Assembly: GCA_021786615.1 (NCBI GenBank)
Contig: JAJYMZ010000146.1
Location: 1-35,944, forward strand
Length of the DNA stretch: 35,944 nucleotides
Direction of reading: 5' to 3'
Source of the DNA: Acidobacteriota bacterium
GTDB taxonomy: Bacteria; Acidobacteriota; Holophagae; Holophagales; Holophagaceae
Shown in pieces: positions 15,981-23,154 of the stretch. Every line of letters starts with the position of its first letter. Position 1 is the stretch's first letter. The notes beneath the pieces are model-generated. The model saw only the letters and a program-made list of their open reading frames with translations. It had not been told where the DNA came from and ran no database searches. The position numbers and the translations under genes are program-made.

Positions 15981-16430
15981 ATGCTTTTCACCGTCGCCAG
16001 TGGGTACGCCCTGCAAGCCCTCGCGCACCTGCCCGAGGATGGTTCCTTCATGATGGCCAAGGACCTGTCGGGGCAGCTGAAGCTTCCGCCGCCCTACCTC
16101 GCCAAAATCCTCCAGCGGCTGGCCCGGGCTGAAATCCTGGAATCCGTGCGGGGCCCCAAAGGCGGCTTTCGGCTCGCGCGCCCCTCCCACCACATCACCG
16201 TGGGGGAGGTGCTCGTGGCCATGGAGGGCGCCGGGTCTCTGGATGCCTGCATCATGGGCTTCCCCGCCTGCGATTGCGACAATCCCTGCCCCATGCACGA
16301 GGCCTGGTCCGCGGTGAAGGCCCAGGTGGAATCATCCATGACTTCGAACACCCTCAGGGACCTGCAACTCACCAAAATGCGCCGGACCCATCTACAATCT
16401 CCCCAGGCCCTGCGTCGCGGTCGGCGCTGA
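15981..16430 (+). CDS. Rrf2-family transcriptional regulator with three-Cys Fe-S-type cluster motif
   Basis: A 149-residue winged-helix regulator. The HTH spans about residues 26-62 (AKDLSGQLKLPPPYLAKILQ), then the wing ESVRGPKGGFRLAR typical of Rrf2. The region at 90-105 reads CIMGFPACDCDNPCPMHEAW, giving Cys at C-x6-C-x5-C (plus one extra Cys), the layout that binds an Fe-S cluster in NsrR/RirA-like members. It could therefore sense NO, iron or redox state. It lies immediately upstream of the nitrate reductase operon in the same orientation, and I infer that it controls that operon and perhaps itself. Which signal it senses is not shown by sequence. Confidence 0.88.
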   Translation: MLFTVASGYALQALAHLPEDGSFMMAKDLSGQLKLPPPYLAKILQRLARAEILESVRGPKGGFRLARPSHHITVGEVLVAMEGAGSLDACIMGFPACDCDNPCPMHEAWSAVKAQVESSMTSNTLRDLQLTKMRRTHLQSPQALRRGRR

Positions 16431-16449
16431 GCCGCTGTAAAAAATATCC

Positions 16450-16478
16450 TTGTCATTTCCATGAAGGCCCGGCATAAG
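16450..16478 (+). promoter_or_regulatory. Candidate promoter of the nitrate reductase-like operon
   Basis: TTGTCA (16450-16455) and CATAAG (16473-16478) are 17 bases apart. The same pair occurs with 18 bases before narK copy 2 (23057-23062 and 23081-23086), and TTGTCATTTC is shared by both. The -35 box matches five of six, the -10 box four of six. CATAAG is also part of the conserved hairpin element, so it may not act as a -10. Confidence 0.35.
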
Positions 16479-16530
16479 GAGCCGTAACGAACTATCCAGA
16501 AAAACACTGGCTATTTCGTAACGGCTCCTA
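16469..16530 (+). repeat. Conserved hairpin element, copy 1 (possible cis-regulatory RNA)
   Basis: It begins CCGGCATAAGGAGCCGTAACG and closes ACGGCTCCTAA. AGGAGCCGT (16477-16485) pairs perfectly with ACGGCTCCT (16521-16529), and an inner stem CCAG/CTGG carries the loop AAAAACA. Two more copies occur at about 23075-23137 and 29662-29728, where the outer stem changes on both sides (GGGGCCGT with ACGGCCC or ACGGTCCC). A second hairpin, CTTCCGAA/TTCGGGAAG (16535-16555), follows in this copy and is trailed by a T-rich stretch, so attenuation is possible. Confidence 0.65.
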
Positions 16531-16600
16531 AAGTCTTCCGAACCTTTTCGGGAAGCAAGTTCTTTTGGGACGAGCTTTGTCCAGATTTCGGAGTCTGCTG

Positions 16601-17719
16601 ATGTCATTCTTCTCCTCTCTGGATCTGGAACCCCGGCCCCTCCTCCGCGCGGCGCTGACCACGGCGCTGCTGTGCGGAGCCATCGCTCTGGGAAGCCGGG
16701 CGGGGCGATGGCTGGACCCGGCCCTGCTGGGCTACCTGCTGGCCTCGGTGTTCGCCTGCTTCGGCGTGGCCTACCGCTACTGGACGTGGGTGGAACGGCC
16801 CGCCACCTGGATGTATTTTCGTGATCTGCTGAAGCGCCTGGCCAGCCCCAGGGTGATCATCTTGTTGCCAAAGATGGGCCTCTTGGCCCTGGACCAGATC
16901 TTCCTCCAACGGTTCATCGGGCGGCGCTCCATCAAGCGCTGGGGAGCGCACGCGCTCATCGCCTGGGGCTGCTTGCTGGGTTTCTCCGTGACCTTTCCGC
17001 TGGTGTTCGGCTGGATCCGGTTCGCATCCGACGGCCTGAATCAGGACCGCTACCAGGCCTGGCTCTTCGGCTTCGGCACCGGCAGTTTTCCGGTGCACAG
17101 TTTCGCCGGCTTCCTGGCTTTCCATGTGCTTGATCTGGCGGCGCTCATGGTGATCACCGGCTGTGTGCTGGCTTTCATCCGCCGCGGCCAGGACGAGGGC
17201 GACATGGCCACCCAGCGCTTTGATCTGGACATCCTGCCTCTGCTGGTCCTGCTGGCGGTCTCCATTACAGGAATTCTGCTCACCGTGTCCGAAAAGGCCC
17301 TGCAGGGGCGCAATTTCGGGACCCTGGCCTACCTGCATGAACTGACCGTGATCCTCATGCTGCTGAGCCTCCCTTTCGGCAAGCTCTTCCACATCGCGCA
17401 GCGGCCCGCCCAGCTGGGCGTGACCTTCTACAAAGCGGCCGGGGAAGCGGAAGGCCGGCTGGCCTGCAAGGCCTGCGGATCCCTCTTCATCCGGGCCAAC
17501 CAGCGCCGTGATCTCGAAGCGCTCTTCCTCAAGCTGGGCCTCGAAACCGCCAGGCATTCTGAGAGCGTGCACCACCTGGATCTCTGCCCGAAGTGCAAGC
17601 GCAGGCTTCTTGCGAAGGCCCAAGGGTCAAGGCTCGGTGGGGCTTTTGATCCCTTCTCGGGAATTCCGGTGCCCGTGGATCCCATCACCGACCCTCAGAC
17701 TTTCCGGAGCCAGCCATGA
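16601..17719 (+). CDS. Membrane b-type cytochrome-like subunit (NarI/DsrM-like) with C-terminal zinc ribbon
   Basis: A 372-residue integral membrane protein with about six hydrophobic helices, presumably the quinol-facing anchor of the molybdoenzyme encoded next. Candidate heme ligands are in [21 protein letters not shown] and [20 protein letters not shown]. The last pair is spaced by 18 residues, near the spacing of the second NarI heme pair. The NarI/DsrM/HdrE assignment is by pattern and not certain. Unusually, the C-terminal about 90 residues carry CKAC (about 288) and CPKC (about 328), a zinc-ribbon or rubredoxin-like double CxxC. The start is ATG 16601 with GGAG seven bases before. The stop overlaps the next start (ATGA). 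Confidence 0.75.
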   Translation: MSFFSSLDLEPRPLLRAALTTALLCGAIALGSRAGRWLDPALLGYLLASVFACFGVAYRYWTWVERPATWMYFRDLLKRLASPRVIILLPKMGLLALDQIFLQRFIGRRSIKRWGAHALIAWGCLLGFSVTFPLVFGWIRFASDGLNQDRYQAWLFGFGTGSFPVHSFAGFLAFHVLDLAALMVITGCVLAFIRRGQDEGDMATQRFDLDILPLLVLLAVSITGILLTVSEKALQGRNFGTLAYLHELTVILMLLSLPFGKLFHIAQRPAQLGVTFYKAAGEAEGRLACKACGSLFIRANQRRDLEALFLKLGLETARHSESVHHLDLCPKCKRRLLAKAQGSRLGGAFDPFSGIPVPVDPITDPQTFRSQP

Positions 17720-19977
17720 GCGCCACGCCGAAATCCCTGGCTGAACTCCGTGATCTCTACGGCCCCCACCTGAATCTGGCTCCCCCGGGTGGCTGGGACG
17801 CGGACCTGGAGCCGGACAAGCTCGTGAAGACCCACTGCTGCTTCTGCGGCCAGCAGTGCGGCATCCAGCTCAAGGTGAAGGACAACCACGTGGTGGGCTT
17901 CGAGCCTTGGACCGACTTCCCTTTTAACGAGGGGAAGCTCTGTCCCAAAGGTGTCAAGCGGTATCTCCAGGGCAACCATCCGGACCGCCTGACCTCGGCG
18001 CTCATGCGCACCGAGCACGGGTTTGCCGAAGTGGACTGGGAAGCGGCCATGGCCCACACGGTGAACGAGATCGAGCGCATCCAGGCCCAGTACGGGAAGG
18101 ATGCCTTCGCGATGCTCTCCGGCGTCTCCCTCACCAACGAGAAGAGCTACCTGGCGGGAAAGTTCGCGCGGCTGGGGCTCGGAACGAAGAACCTCGACTA
18201 CAACGGACGGCTCTGCATGGTGAGCGCGGGTGTGGGGAACAAGAAGGCCTTTGGCGTGGACCGCGCCGCCAACGCCTGGGTGGATATCGTCGGAGCGGAC
18301 GTCATCTGGGTCACTGGCGCCAACGTGGCGGAATGCGCTCCCATCACCACGGACTACATCTGGCGGGCCCGGGACCAGGGCGCGAAGCTCATCGTAGTGG
18401 ACCCGCGCATCACGCCCCTGGCCCGCACCGCGGACCTGGTGCTGCCCCTGAAGCCTGGCAGCGATTGCGCGTTGACCAATGGGGTGCTGCACCTGTTGCA
18501 CAAGTGGGATTTCATTGACTGGAAATTCATCAACGCCCACACGACGGGAATCGAAGCGGCCATCGAGGAAGTGAGGGACTGCACGCCGGAATGGACGTCC
18601 CGGTTGACGGGCCTGCCCGTGGCGGCCATCGAGAAGGCCGCGCGGATGTGGGGGGAAGCCAGCACCAGTTTCCTGTTGCACGCCCGCGGCATTGAGCATC
18701 AGAGCAAGGGTGTGGAAAACGTGCTGGGCTGCATCAACATGGTCCTGGCCACCGGCCGCATCGGGAGGCCCAACTGCGGCTACGCGACCATCACGGGGCA
18801 GGGCAATGGCCAAGGCGGGCGTGAGCACGGTCACAAGTGCGACCAGCTGCCGGGCAACCGCGACATCGAAAATCCCGAGCACCGCAAGTACATCTGCGAA
18901 GTCTGGAACTGCACCGATGAGGAACTGCCCCATAAGGGCCTCACCGCCCAGGAGATCATGAATGCCATCCATGCCGGGGAAATCAAGGGTCTGCTGAGCC
19001 TTTGCTTCAATCCCTTGGTGAGCCTGCCGGATACCGAATTCACACGCGAGGCTTTGAACAAGCTCGAGTTCTACGTGAACCTGGATTTCTTTCTCAGCGA
19101 AACCGCCCAGCACGCCGACGTGGTGCTGCCAGCCGCCCTGCATGAGGAGGATGAGGGCACCACCACCTCCACGGAAGGGCGCGTCATCCGCATCAACAAG
19201 GCCGTGGAGCCGCCCGGGGACGCGCGTCCGGATTGGGAGATCCTGGTGGAGATCGCTCAGCGCCTCGGCAAGGAAAAATGGTTCGGCCATTTCACCAGTC
19301 CAGAGGCGATCTTCAATGAACTGCGCGTCGCGTCCAAGGGGGGCACCGCGGATTATTTCGGCATCACCTACCAGAAAATCGAGCAGAACATGGGCGTGTT
19401 CTGGCCCTGCCCGAGCCTGGACCACCCGGGCACGCCGCGGCTTTTCGAAGGCGGAAAATTCTTCCATCCGGATGGCAAGGCCAAGTTCATTCCCACATCC
19501 TGGCGGCCGCCCATGGAGGTCGTGGATGATGAATTTCCCGTCTGGCTCACCACGGGGCGCGTGGTCTTCCAATACCTGAGCGGCACGCAGACCCGGCGCA
19601 TCGGATTCCTGGTGGAGCAATGCCCCCATCCCTACCTGGAGATCCACCCGCGGCTCGCCGCAGCGCACGGCATCGAGGAGGGGGATGCGGTGGAGATCAC
19701 CTCCCGGCGCGGCGCCCTGGTGCTGCCGGCCAGGTTGGTGAAGACCATCCGGCCCGACACGGTCTTCATCCCCTACCACTGGCCCGGCGAGCTGAGCGCC
19801 AACCGTCTCACTGCGAGGCATCTGGATCCCCTCAGCAAGATCCCCGAATTCAAGGTGAGCTGCGTGCGCATCGCCAAGACCGCCAAGGATCGCTTCCCCG
19901 CCGAGCTGGCGGAGCTTCAGCGCATGGCCTTCGAGGCCCGGACGGACCAGGCGGACCTTCCCGAGCAGGTGTTTTAA
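17716..19977 (+). CDS. Molybdopterin oxidoreductase, Nas/Nap-type nitrate reductase-like catalytic subunit
   Basis: A 753-residue DMSO-reductase-superfamily enzyme predicted to hold bis-MGD molybdenum and one [4Fe-4S] cluster. The cluster ligands are C41-x2-C44-x3-C48-x27-C76. The Mo-binding region reads [10 protein letters not shown] with Cys167 as likely Mo ligand, as in NasA/NarB and NapA, not Sec or Ser. Further family features are [12 protein letters not shown] and the C-terminal molybdopterin-binding domain (from about 600). There is no Tat or other signal peptide, so it acts in the cytoplasm. Nitrate as substrate is inferred from clade features and from the two NNP transporters; another oxyanion or formate is possible. 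Overlaps with genes on both sides (ATGA, TAATG) indicate one transcript. Confidence 0.88.
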   Translation: MSATPKSLAELRDLYGPHLNLAPPGGWDADLEPDKLVKTHCCFCGQQCGIQLKVKDNHVVGFEPWTDFPFNEGKLCPKGVKRYLQGNHPDRLTSALMRTEHGFAEVDWEAAMAHTVNEIERIQAQYGKDAFAMLSGVSLTNEKSYLAGKFARLGLGTKNLDYNGRLCMVSAGVGNKKAFGVDRAANAWVDIVGADVIWVTGANVAECAPITTDYIWRARDQGAKLIVVDPRITPLARTADLVLPLKPGSDCALTNGVLHLLHKWDFIDWKFINAHTTGIEAAIEEVRDCTPEWTSRLTGLPVAAIEKAARMWGEASTSFLLHARGIEHQSKGVENVLGCINMVLATGRIGRPNCGYATITGQGNGQGGREHGHKCDQLPGNRDIENPEHRKYICEVWNCTDEELPHKGLTAQEIMNAIHAGEIKGLLSLCFNPLVSLPDTEFTREALNKLEFYVNLDFFLSETAQHADVVLPAALHEEDEGTTTSTEGRVIRINKAVEPPGDARPDWEILVEIAQRLGKEKWFGHFTSPEAIFNELRVASKGGTADYFGITYQKIEQNMGVFWPCPSLDHPGTPRLFEGGKFFHPDGKAKFIPTSWRPPMEVVDDEFPVWLTTGRVVFQYLSGTQTRRIGFLVEQCPHPYLEIHPRLAAAHGIEEGDAVEITSRRGALVLPARLVKTIRPDTVFIPYHWPGELSANRLTARHLDPLSKIPEFKVSCVRIAKTAKDRFPAELAELQRMAFEARTDQADLPEQVF

Positions 19978-20558
19978 TGGTTTCGGACGAGCACGGCTTT
20001 TTCATTGACCCCCAGCGCTGCATCGGCTGCCGCGCCTGCGTGGGCGCCTGCGCGGAGTGCGGCACCCACAAGGGGCGGCCCATGATCCACCTGGACGACA
20101 TGGACCGCATGGACTCCCCCCAGACGGTGCCCACGGTATGCATGCACTGCGAGGATCCCATCTGCGCCCAGGTCTGTCCTGCGGATGCCATCAAGCGCAC
20201 CGACGACGGCGTGGTGCACAGTTCCCAGAAGCCCCGCTGCATCGGCTGCGAGAACTGCGAACTGGCCTGCCCCTTCGGCGTGCCCATCGTCTTCAGCGGC
20301 ATGGAGCAGATGCTCAAGTGCGACCTCTGCTACGACCGCACCAGCGAAGGCCTGAAGCCCATGTGCGCCACGGTGTGCCCGAGCCAGGCCCTGCTCTATG
20401 TGCCCAAACACCAAGTGCTGGGGATGCGCCGGTCCAAGCCCGTGCGCGAGTTCCTCGTGGGCGCGCTGAAGGTAAAGACACGCACGGCGGTGATGGTCCC
20501 CGATCCAGATATTCCGCTCCACCTCGATGCTGCATCGCTGATCGAAGGAGGCTTCTGA
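19977..20558 (+). CDS. Four-cluster ferredoxin subunit (NrfC/DmsB-like)
   Basis: A 193-residue electron-transfer protein with sixteen Cys in four groups: CIGCRACVGAC, CMHCEDPICAQVC, CIGCENCELAC and CDLC-x11-CATVC. This is the standard DmsB/NrfC/NarH-like pattern for four [4Fe-4S] clusters, although the fourth group can bind other cluster types in relatives. No signal peptide, so cytoplasmic, matching the molybdoenzyme without a Tat signal. It would relay electrons to the catalytic subunit. The start overlaps the stop of the upstream gene (TAATG) with AGG seven bases before it, and its own stop overlaps the next start (TGATG). Confidence 0.9.
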   Translation: MVSDEHGFFIDPQRCIGCRACVGACAECGTHKGRPMIHLDDMDRMDSPQTVPTVCMHCEDPICAQVCPADAIKRTDDGVVHSSQKPRCIGCENCELACPFGVPIVFSGMEQMLKCDLCYDRTSEGLKPMCATVCPSQALLYVPKHQVLGMRRSKPVREFLVGALKVKTRTAVMVPDPDIPLHLDAASLIEGGF

Positions 20559-21112
20559 TGGTGCACTGGAAGGATACTTTTCCCGTGGACATCGCCGGGG
20601 AGTCCAGGTACTCGCGAAGAGAATTCGCCCGGTTCCTGGCGCTGGTCTCCACGGGGTTCACCTTGGGCATCGGCTACCTGTGGGCCCGCCGCAAGCCCCT
20701 GGAGGGGGCGCCCAGCGGCGAGGGAGGCGCAGCGGTGGCCGTCTGCAAGGCCTCCGAGTTGCTGCCGGGAAAGAGTCGCCTCTTCACGTTCCGTGATGAT
20801 CAGGACAAATGCATCCTCGTGCGGACCTGGAGAGGTGACCTGAAGGCCTACCGCCAGGTGTGCACTCACCTAGGGTGCGCGGTGCGCTGGGATGGCGCGC
20901 GCCTGGAGTGCCCGTGCCACCTGGGTTTCTTTGAGGTGGAGCAGGGTTTCCCGGTGCAGGGCCCGCCCACCCGCCCTCTGGGCGGGATCGTCCTGGAGAT
21001 CCGCGGGGATGGGATGGTGTGGGCGGTGGGGGATATGACGAAACCCAACGTTCCCCGGCCAATCGCTGCGGCCGGCGCGGGAGATGGACGCGGCGAGGAG
21101 GTGCTGGCATGA
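20558..21112 (+). CDS. Rieske [2Fe-2S] protein with Tat-type N-terminal anchor
   Basis: A 184-residue Rieske protein. Residues 18-24 read YSRREFA, a twin-arginine motif followed by a hydrophobic segment (FLALVSTGFTLGIGYLWA), so the domain is probably exported and membrane-tethered as in bc1 complexes. The cluster ligands are CTHLGC (about 101-106) and CPCH (about 118-121), with the Cys pair that forms the stabilising disulfide. A strong site AAGGAGG lies six bases before the ATG. Rieske subunits are uncommon in Nas/Nap operons. In haloarchaeal nar clusters a Rieske and a cytochrome b replace NarI, which is the closest parallel I know. The role in this complex is inference. Confidence 0.9.
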   Translation: MVHWKDTFPVDIAGESRYSRREFARFLALVSTGFTLGIGYLWARRKPLEGAPSGEGGAAVAVCKASELLPGKSRLFTFRDDQDKCILVRTWRGDLKAYRQVCTHLGCAVRWDGARLECPCHLGFFEVEQGFPVQGPPTRPLGGIVLEIRGDGMVWAVGDMTKPNVPRPIAAAGAGDGRGEEVLA

Positions 21113-21318
21113 AAAAGTCCCCCAGGTCCCAAATGACTGGAGCTGCTCTGGGCTTTGGTCTTCTCACGCTGGTGATCCAGGTATATCTGTTCGAAACCGT
21201 CCTGGGTTCCGTGCTGGATGGACAGCGATCCCTGCTGGCAGGGGCTTTCTTTGTGTCCCTGGCCCTCAGCCTGGTGGCGCTTTTCCTCGCCTTCAAGGCG
21301 CCGAAACTGGATCGCTGA
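21109..21318 (+). CDS. Small two-helix membrane protein
   Basis: A 69-residue protein with two hydrophobic helices (about residues 11-30 and 42-62) and positively charged ends. Its ATG overlaps the Rieske stop (ATGA), and GGAGG lies eight bases upstream. I do not recognise a family. Position as last gene of the reductase operon suggests a small subunit or assembly factor of the membrane part. The N-terminus begins MKKSPRSQMTGAALG with the charged side presumably cytoplasmic. Confidence 0.7.
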   Translation: MKKSPRSQMTGAALGFGLLTLVIQVYLFETVLGSVLDGQRSLLAGAFFVSLALSLVALFLAFKAPKLDR

Positions 21319-21324
21319 AGGTCA

Positions 21325-21370
21325 GGGCCTGAAAGGGAATAAGGTTGCCATCCTTATCCCTTTCAGGCCC
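21325..21370 (+). terminator. Strong stem-loop after the nitrate reductase-like operon
   Basis: GGGCCTGAAAGGGAATAAGG pairs with CCTTATCCCTTTCAGGCCC across a 7-base loop, with a single bulge: about 19 base pairs. No T run follows (TAAGGTG), so it may end transcription weakly, or protect the mRNA 3' end, rather than being a canonical intrinsic terminator. Confidence 0.6.
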
Positions 21371-21428
21371 TAAGGTGAATTCCGTCACAGCTCGCCTGAA
21401 ATACCTTGCGAAGGCTCCTGGAGAGATA

Positions 21429-21459
21429 TTAGGATAATTTAGGATTAGATCATCCTTAA
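21429..21459 (+). promoter_or_regulatory. Candidate operator upstream of the first nitrate transporter
   Basis: Two direct copies of TTAGGAT (21429-21435 and 21439-21445) lie ten bases apart, one helical turn. The second also forms an inverted repeat, AGGAT-N6-ATCCT (21441-21456). This AT-rich stretch stands out from the GC-rich surroundings. It could bind the Rrf2 protein or another regulator. Confidence 0.4.
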
Positions 21460-21544
21460 TATGATGACTGCTCCAAAAAAATGAGGGACGGCCTTGTCAT
21501 CCCTCAGGCAATCGGAAGTGATCTCAACCAACATGAGGACCCCC

Positions 21545-23035
21545 ATGGACCAGAAGGCAAAGTCCATCTCCGCGCTCACCATGAGCACTCTGGCTTTCAC
21601 GCTCTGTTTCGCCGCCTGGACGCTGAACGGCGTGCTGGTGACCTTTCTGGTGGAGAACGGCGTCTTCCGCTGGGACCAGGCTCAGATCGGGTGGCTCATC
21701 GGCATCCCAGTGCTCACAGGCTCCCTGATGCGCCTGCCCGTGGGCCTGCTCACGGACAAATTCGGAGGGCGGAAGGTCTACACGATTCTGCTGCTCTTGT
21801 CGGCCATCCCCATGTACCTGTTGGGCAGCGTGCATTCCTATGCGGGATTCGTCTGGGCCTCCCTGGGTTTCGGGCTCAGCGGCGCGGCGTTCGCCGTGGG
21901 CATCGCCTTCACTTCCGTCTGGTTCAGCAAAGAACGCCAGGGCACCGCCCTCGGCATCTTCGGCGCGGGCAACGCTGGCAGCGCCATCACCAGCATGGGC
22001 GCGCCCTGGCTATTGAAGAAGCTCACCCTGGCAGGCACCAACATCGAAGGGTGGCGCACGGCCCCCAAAATCTACGCCGCGGCCTTGGTGGTGATGGCGC
22101 TGCTCTTTTTTGTCTTCACCGCCGAGAAAAAAACCGAGCATGCCGCAGACAGAAGCCTGGCTCAGATGCTCGCTCCGCTGAAGTACGTGCGGGTCTGGCG
22201 TTTCGGGCTCTACTACTTCCTGGTCTTCGGCTGCTTCGTGGCCCTGGCCCAGTGGCTGATTCCCTATTATGTGGGTGTCTACGGCATGAGCCTGGCCATG
22301 GCGGGAATGTTGGCGGCGAGCTTCAGTCTGCCCTCGGGCCTCATCCGCGCTTTTGGAGGCTGGCTTTCGGATAGATTCGGCGCCCGGACGGTCATGTACT
22401 GGACTTTCGGCGTCAGCCTTCTCGCTTGCGCGGCGCTGATGGTGCCCCGCATGAGCATTGACTCGCCGGGCCCCGCGGTGCTTGCGGTGACTGGGGGCCA
22501 AGTGAAATCGGTTGAGAAGGGCAAGATCCAGGTTGGTGATCTCACCTATGTCTACAAAGTGAAGGTCCAGGGCACCGGAACCACTGATGACCGCGTGCTG
22601 GTGCTTCCCCAATCGGAGTTCTGGCAGGAACCAGCGGTCGCGGTGGGCGACAAAGTCAAGAAGAAGCAGATCCTGGCGAAGGGTTCGACCCACGTCTTTT
22701 TCCAGGCCAATGTGTGGATCTTCACGTGCCTGGTGTTCCTGGTGGGCATCACCTGGGGCGTGGGCAAGGCGGCGGTCTACAAGTACATTCCCGACTACTT
22801 CCCCACGGAGGTCGGCGTGGTGGGTGGCATCGTGGGCGTCATCGGGGGATTGGGCGGATTCGCCGGCCCGATCCTGTTCGGATACATGCTGAAGGCCACG
22901 GGACTTTGGACCACCATGTGGATGGTGCTGGCGCTGCTCTCGCTCATCTGTCTCGTCTGGCTCCATTTCGTGGTGCGGCGCATCAACCAGGAAGAGGCTC
23001 CCGGACTCGTCAATATCATTGATCACTCCAACTGA
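21545..23035 (+). CDS. narK: NNP-family (NarK-like) nitrate/nitrite MFS transporter with inserted soluble domain
   Basis: A 496-residue inner-membrane transporter. The nitrate signature is FGAGNAGSAITSMGAPW in the fifth helix region, preceded by WFSKERQGTALGI. Helices continue normally to about residue 302. Residues of about 306-382 then form a charged, beta-rich insert (GGQVKSVEKGKIQVGD, VAVGDKVKKKQILAKG), after which FFQANVWIFTCLVFLVG and the remaining helices follow. The insert looks somewhat like a biotinyl/lipoyl-type or OB fold and is not in E. coli NarK. The start ATG 21545 has AGGA five bases upstream; 21533 is an alternative. Uptake of nitrate or export of nitrite cannot be told apart by sequence. 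Confidence 0.88.
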   Translation: MDQKAKSISALTMSTLAFTLCFAAWTLNGVLVTFLVENGVFRWDQAQIGWLIGIPVLTGSLMRLPVGLLTDKFGGRKVYTILLLLSAIPMYLLGSVHSYAGFVWASLGFGLSGAAFAVGIAFTSVWFSKERQGTALGIFGAGNAGSAITSMGAPWLLKKLTLAGTNIEGWRTAPKIYAAALVVMALLFFVFTAEKKTEHAADRSLAQMLAPLKYVRVWRFGLYYFLVFGCFVALAQWLIPYYVGVYGMSLAMAGMLAASFSLPSGLIRAFGGWLSDRFGARTVMYWTFGVSLLACAALMVPRMSIDSPGPAVLAVTGGQVKSVEKGKIQVGDLTYVYKVKVQGTGTTDDRVLVLPQSEFWQEPAVAVGDKVKKKQILAKGSTHVFFQANVWIFTCLVFLVGITWGVGKAAVYKYIPDYFPTEVGVVGGIVGVIGGLGGFAGPILFGYMLKATGLWTTMWMVLALLSLICLVWLHFVVRRINQEEAPGLVNIIDHSN

Positions 23036-23056
23036 GCCGTTGCAGCAAAATAACTT

Positions 23057-23137
23057 TTGTCATTTCATATGTTAGACCGGCATAAGGGGCCGTAACGCGC
23101 TGGCCGGAAAAGCGCTGGCCACCACCTAACGGCCCTA
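23057..23137 (+). repeat. Conserved hairpin element, copy 2, directly before a ribosome binding site
   Basis: GACCGGCATAAGGGGCCGTAACG to CTAACGGCCCTAA. The outer stem GGGCCGT/ACGGCCC brackets an inner GGCCGG/CTGGCC stem (one G-T pair). The promoter-like TTGTCA at 23057 is shared with copy 1. The element ends at 23137 and GGAGG of the next gene begins four bases later, so folding could affect translation of the transporter at 23155. Confidence 0.65.
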
Positions 23138-23154
23138 AAAGGAGGCACCCCATC

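Noticed and set aside
17695-19821. 708-residue antisense ORF over the molybdoenzyme
   Set aside because: Shadow of a gene with clear Fe-S and Mo-ligand motifs.
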